Assembly: GCF_024323335.1 (NCBI RefSeq) | Contig: NC_066579.1 | Location: 248,737,575-248,801,574 of the forward strand | From: Lathyrus oleraceus | Taxonomy: Eukaryota; Streptophyta; Magnoliopsida; Fabales; Fabaceae | DNA length: 64,000 nucleotides | Direction of reading: 5' to 3' | Shown here: positions 59,801 to 64,000 of the stretch, piece after piece | Numbering within the stretch: the first letter of the stretch is position 1 | How the letters are laid out: each line of letters opens with the position of its first letter | The notes under the pieces: generated by a model | Database searches by the model: none | The model's input: only the letters and a program-made list of their open reading frames with translations | What the model was told of the DNA's origin: nothing | Position numbers and translations under genes: made by a program

Positions 59801-61134
59801 ATGATAGGTGACAAAACCTTTTTTTCCATCTTCCTTACTAAAGAAAGAGGATTTGTGTCCTATGGGGATAATAATAAAGGAAAAGTTATAGGGTTTTGCA
59901 CCATTGGTAAATCCCCAAATCCAATGATTTGTGAAGTTCTGTTGGTAAAAGGGATTAAGTATAACTTACTCAACATAAATCAATTTTGTGACAAAGGTAA
60001 CAATATAACATTTGATTCTTTTGGTTATAGGCTCATAAAATTAAAATCAAATGAAACTTTATTTACTAGCTCAAGAAGTAGAAACACCTACAGAGTAAAC
60101 ATAGATAAGATTCCTTCAAGTGATGTGTGTCGCCTAAGTAACGAGGATAAATCTTGGATATGGCATGGGAGAATAACTCAAATCCACATGGATCACTTGA
60201 ACAAGTTGGTCCATAAAGATCTGGTAGACAATCTCCCATACTTACATTTTGAAAATAATAGGTTATGGGATGTGTGTCAAAAATAGAAGTAAGTAAAGGC
60301 CTCTTTTAAATCTAAAAATATAATTTCTATTGGTCGGTCCTTGCAACTTTTTCACATGGACTTTTGGCCCATCTAGAACTGTAAGTCTAAGTGGAAACGT
60401 ATACGCTCTTGCCATTGTGGATGACTACTCTCTCTATACATGGACATTATTCTGATATAAAAAAAAGATGAATTTGGTGCCTTTCGAAAACTAGCCAAGG
60501 TTATCCAAAACGAAAAAGGTGTAAGCATTGCATCCATAAGAAGTGACCACGACGGAGAATTCCAAAATCAGGAATTCAAAAAAAAAACCACAAACTCCCT
60601 AACAAAATAGGGTAGTAGAGAGGAAAAATAGATCTCTAGAAGATGTTATGAACATGATGCTCAATGAAACCAATCTTCCTAAATAGCCCTGGGCTGATGT
60701 ATGAGCATCGCCTTCTATGTTATGAATCGTGTCTTGATAAGACAAATTCTAAAACGAACTCCCTATTAACTATACAAAGGTAGAAATCCGAATATCTCTC
60801 ACTTACATGTCTTTGTTTGCAAATTATTTATCCTTAACAACGAGAAAGAAAACCTCAAAAAATTTGATGCAAAAGTTGATGAAGGAATATTCATAGGATA
60901 TTCCAATTTTAGCAAAGCTTTTAGAATCTTTAATTGAAGAAATTTGAAAACCGAAGAATCATTTCTTGTTACCTTTCATGAATCTAACCCTAAACTAGTA
61001 GAAGTTGAAGTGGTTAATTGTGCAGGTATTATGGAAAAGATAAATCTGGGAGAAAATCAGGAACTAGACAAGCAGCAAACTAAAAATTAAATCAGAGAGG
61101 AAGAACCGGATCAAGATCAAATCCAAGAAACTTC
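59801..61134 (+). pseudogene. Pre-integrase and integrase of copia element C (degraded)
   Basis: The frame to 60286 holds YGDNNKGKVIGFCTIGKSPN and VKGIKYNLLNINQFCDKGNN, typical of the copia pre-integrase region, then SWIWHGRITQIHMDHLNKL. Beyond 60290, broken frames show LQLFHMDFWP, SIRSDHDGEFQN and ERKNRSLEDVMNMMLNETNL, the integrase catalytic core. No RT follows: the element is cut off at about 61147 by LTR Q. Confidence 0.75.
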
Positions 61135-61147
61135 ACTTGAACATCCA

Positions 61148-64000
61148 GATCTCGCTGGGCTTACGTCAGACTCCAACAAGCAACAAACAAACAGGAAATC
61201 GACTGCCAATCGCTGGGCTTACGTCAGACTCCAACACACAACCACACACAGGAAACCGACTGCCAATCGCTGGGCTTACATCAGACTCCAAACACACACA
61301 AGAGGTTAAAAAAGAAAAAGGGCGCCCGAAGAGATCAGCTCATCTCCTGCCTACGTACCTCATCTGGTATGAGGATAAGGGTGACGTAGTTCCCCTTAAC
61401 AGGGAAAGAACTTCTATCCTAACCAGAGACAAGGGGGATAACAAGCTACTAGGGAGACTACGACTCGAGCCTAGAAGTTGTCATGCATATGATCCCTATG
61501 TTGAGGTTTCTATCCTAACTTGCACAGGAAGCAAGCTATCCTAAACAGCATAATCAAACAAATACAAGCACAATAAAGCAAGCACGCATACTATATGCAA
61601 ACAATTGGCTCATACGAGGCTAGGCTGTAGAAACAAGCCAACTGGAATGGAGTGTTTTTAGCTCTTAACCCTAACATTGAGAGTTAGGGTGAAGCAGATG
61701 AAATAGGAAGTGAGGGTAAGACCTCACAACTCTTATCCCTGGCCTGGGAGAGCTTGAATCAAATGGAAAAGTGTGGGAGTTCAGAATGAGGGAACTCTTC
61801 TCCACAAATGACTGACTCTATGGACTAGATTTTGGGTTCTTACTCACAATGCATCAACACATGGTGTGAGCAAAGTGAGTGACACAACTGAATAGCAGGG
61901 GATGGATTGCACATCCCTTTTATCTGCCAATTTCCTCTTAAGAGGTCTTTACCTGCTTGGCACAAAATTAAACATCCACAAGCATTGCCTCTTAAGGAGG
62001 GCTTCATACAGGTGTCTGCCAATAACAGCAGGTCTTCCAGACTACATGAAGATCAAGGAATTATACCTCAGTGGTATGCAAACCACAAGCAAAAGCAAAG
62101 CAAAGTTCAAATGAACTTAAAGCAACTTAGGTACCTGTGGAAACAACTAAACCAATCAGTACAATACTCAGAAATTAGTCAACAACAGTCAATATCAGAC
62201 AGACAACCCAATAGGCAACACATGAGCCATAAGCACAAGTGAATGGTTTTCAAAGCCTACAAAACAGTAAATGTTAGCCAATAACAACAAATGATCAAGC
62301 TCAAATCAAGGAGCAACATCAACCATGGAGATGTACACTTGAACCTGAAATCCATAACTCAAATGTAAGCAACAAACCACTAGGTCAAAGCCTAAGGTCA
62401 AAAGAGGATCAAAAATCCAAAAAAGAACTTGAAATTCAACACAATGCAACTTCAAGCACATATTAACATGTCTTATAAAGTGCCACATCAAAATCAATAA
62501 GCAAGTTCAAATGGTAGGCAAGAGAAGTTAATGACCAATTCAAGGCATACAAATGGACAATGAGATTCAAAATTCCAAATCAAATCAGAAATGGTTCAAA
62601 TAATTCTGGAAAAAATTATGATCATTCAACACATCCAAAACATCCATCATACAAAAAAATCAGAAGTATTAGAGGTCATTTGGCATGGAAATCAAATTGC
62701 ACAAGTTAGACAACCAAATGTGTGACACAAATTGTCACACCATGCAAACACAAGCATAAAACAGAAATGGTACATGGCAAAAATGTCAAACCAAAGCCAA
62801 AATGTCCATCAATGTGTCTAGAATCAGCATCTAAAATTTCAAGTCCATTGGATTAAAACCAAGCATTTCACAACAAGATGAATAAGGCAAGGTCACAAAT
62901 AGACACATGATCACATATGATAGCACCAAATAAAATCCAGCCATGCACAACTTTTTAAATCATCATCATAAAAAGCTAGACATTCTAAGGATCACTATGC
63001 AAAAAACCAGGTATTTTTTGGATCAATTTTCAATTTGATATGGTTTTTACAAGTTGATGAAAAAAATAAAAAGCAAAATACTCATGGCATGGAAAATATG
63101 GAGGGAAAGCCTAAAAATCATGAAGCAATTTGAACATTTGGATGCGCCAAGGATCGAACCCGGTGTGGATTCAAAATGTGACGCTCGCCAGGTGCCAAAA
63201 CGCACTGTTTCATTTAATAGGTGGCAGTCAAATGCTGAAGTGGCTAAGTCAAACAAATTGTGGCCAATAAAAATGCTAGCAAGGCGCAAACACGGACCAA
63301 TCACAGCGAAACCCTAAGCCACGCGTGCAGATAACCAGGAACCGTTGCTAACTGGAAAAACCGTTGCCAATGGATGATCTTCATCTTCTTCGTGAGGAAG
63401 AAGATGAACAGTGTACGAGCTTCAACAATTTTCCAGAAAAATTTTCCAGAAATTCAAAGTAATTACATCAACATGTAGCATTTTTCATGGAGATCAAAGA
63501 TCAAGCAAAAGCTAAGCCTAATTCCACATATCAAGAGAGAATCGATAAAAAACATTTTGATGCATCAATCTTGAATCACACATATCTAGCTCAATAATGC
63601 ACCAATTCACATGATTCTTTCACCAGAATAATCACCAACACAAGATCTACACAAATATAACAATGAATTTGAGAATAAGTGAGATCGAGACTTGACCTCT
63701 TGAAGAACAGCAAGTTGGAAATGCGTGCTACAAGGCTCAGCAATGGTCCAAAGCTCCTCTACAATGCTTGTTGAGATGATTGATGGAGAGATTGAAGCTC
63801 AAACACGTGTGAATCCAGTTGAATTTGAAAATTCCATTAATGCTTCAAGCTTCATGTATGGTTGAGTATGGCACGAACTCCTCCAAATTCACGTTCAATC
63901 TTCCTCAGAAACACTTCATGATCATGAATTTAACAAGAGAAATGGTCTTTGTGTGAGAAAATTGGAAGTTCTTTTTGAGAGAAAATTTTGAAAAGTTTCT
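61148..64000 (-). mobile_element. Truncated Ogre-type LTR Q (S family)
   Basis: Reverse complement of a close relative of S, starting at the tandem repeat that in S is at 21218-21309. The U5 end (about 480 bases in S) is absent, and no TSD-like ends are seen at the copia junction. The other end is off the window. Confidence 0.78.
61150..61292 (-). repeat. Three-copy tandem repeat in LTR Q
   Basis: The phrase tcgctgggcttaYRtcagac starts at 61150, 61209 and 61267. It is the reverse complement of the S repeat. Confidence 0.78.

Overview
The window looks like repeat-rich intergenic heterochromatin of a large plant genome, most likely a legume and probably tribe Fabeae (the pea, vetch and lentil group). 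The reasons are very long Ogre-type LTRs of about 4.4 to 5 kb starting TGTAAGACCC or TGTAGCACCTC, an Ogre-type internal region with an extra ORF ahead of gag and two RNase H domains, and Athila-type and copia (SIRE/Maximus-like) elements. I see no host protein gene, tRNA, rRNA or CRISPR array. The genus is inference from remembered family hallmarks, not from a search.

Layout. The oldest visible layer is a decayed plus-strand copia element C (57859-61147). An Ogre-like minus-strand element O is inserted in or next to its LTR remnant. O has its 5' LTR H in two pieces (43754-45493 and 54951-57858), a PBS at 43727-43744, ORF1, gag and protease (42865-37995), and, beyond a large insertion, RT, RNase H and integrase (about 7301-3421). 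H is split by a solo LTR N (45496-54945), and N is split by a plus-strand solo LTR P (49060-54070). The protease-to-RT junction of O is split by a plus-strand Athila-like element A (7302-37989, TSD GGGTG). One A reading frame (ORF3b) is itself split twice: by an Ogre-type solo LTR S (17126-21788, TSD CACTC) and by a nearly intact minus-strand Athila-like element B (22390-34668, TSD AAGTC). An LTR of a different Ogre-like subfamily (L1, 1-2943) abuts the 3' end of O, and a truncated LTR (Q, 61148-64000) abuts C. Nesting is therefore C > O > N > P and C > O > A > {S, B}.

How the parts work. A and B carry gag-pol followed by ORFs in the position often called env-like. A has two such ORFs that look like diverged duplicates (3a and 3b); B has one of a different family. 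In both A and B, a short GC-rich inverted-repeat motif special to that element is arrayed just upstream of the LTR TATA box, and again just upstream of an internal TATA box ahead of the downstream ORF. This suggests that each element has copied its LTR control module to an internal promoter. B is the best-preserved element, with two single-base frame breaks in C or G runs. A carries four stops of the kind left by deamination of methylated C. By eye the LTR pairs differ at about two dozen sites (B) and about 40 sites (A), which agrees with B having inserted into A.
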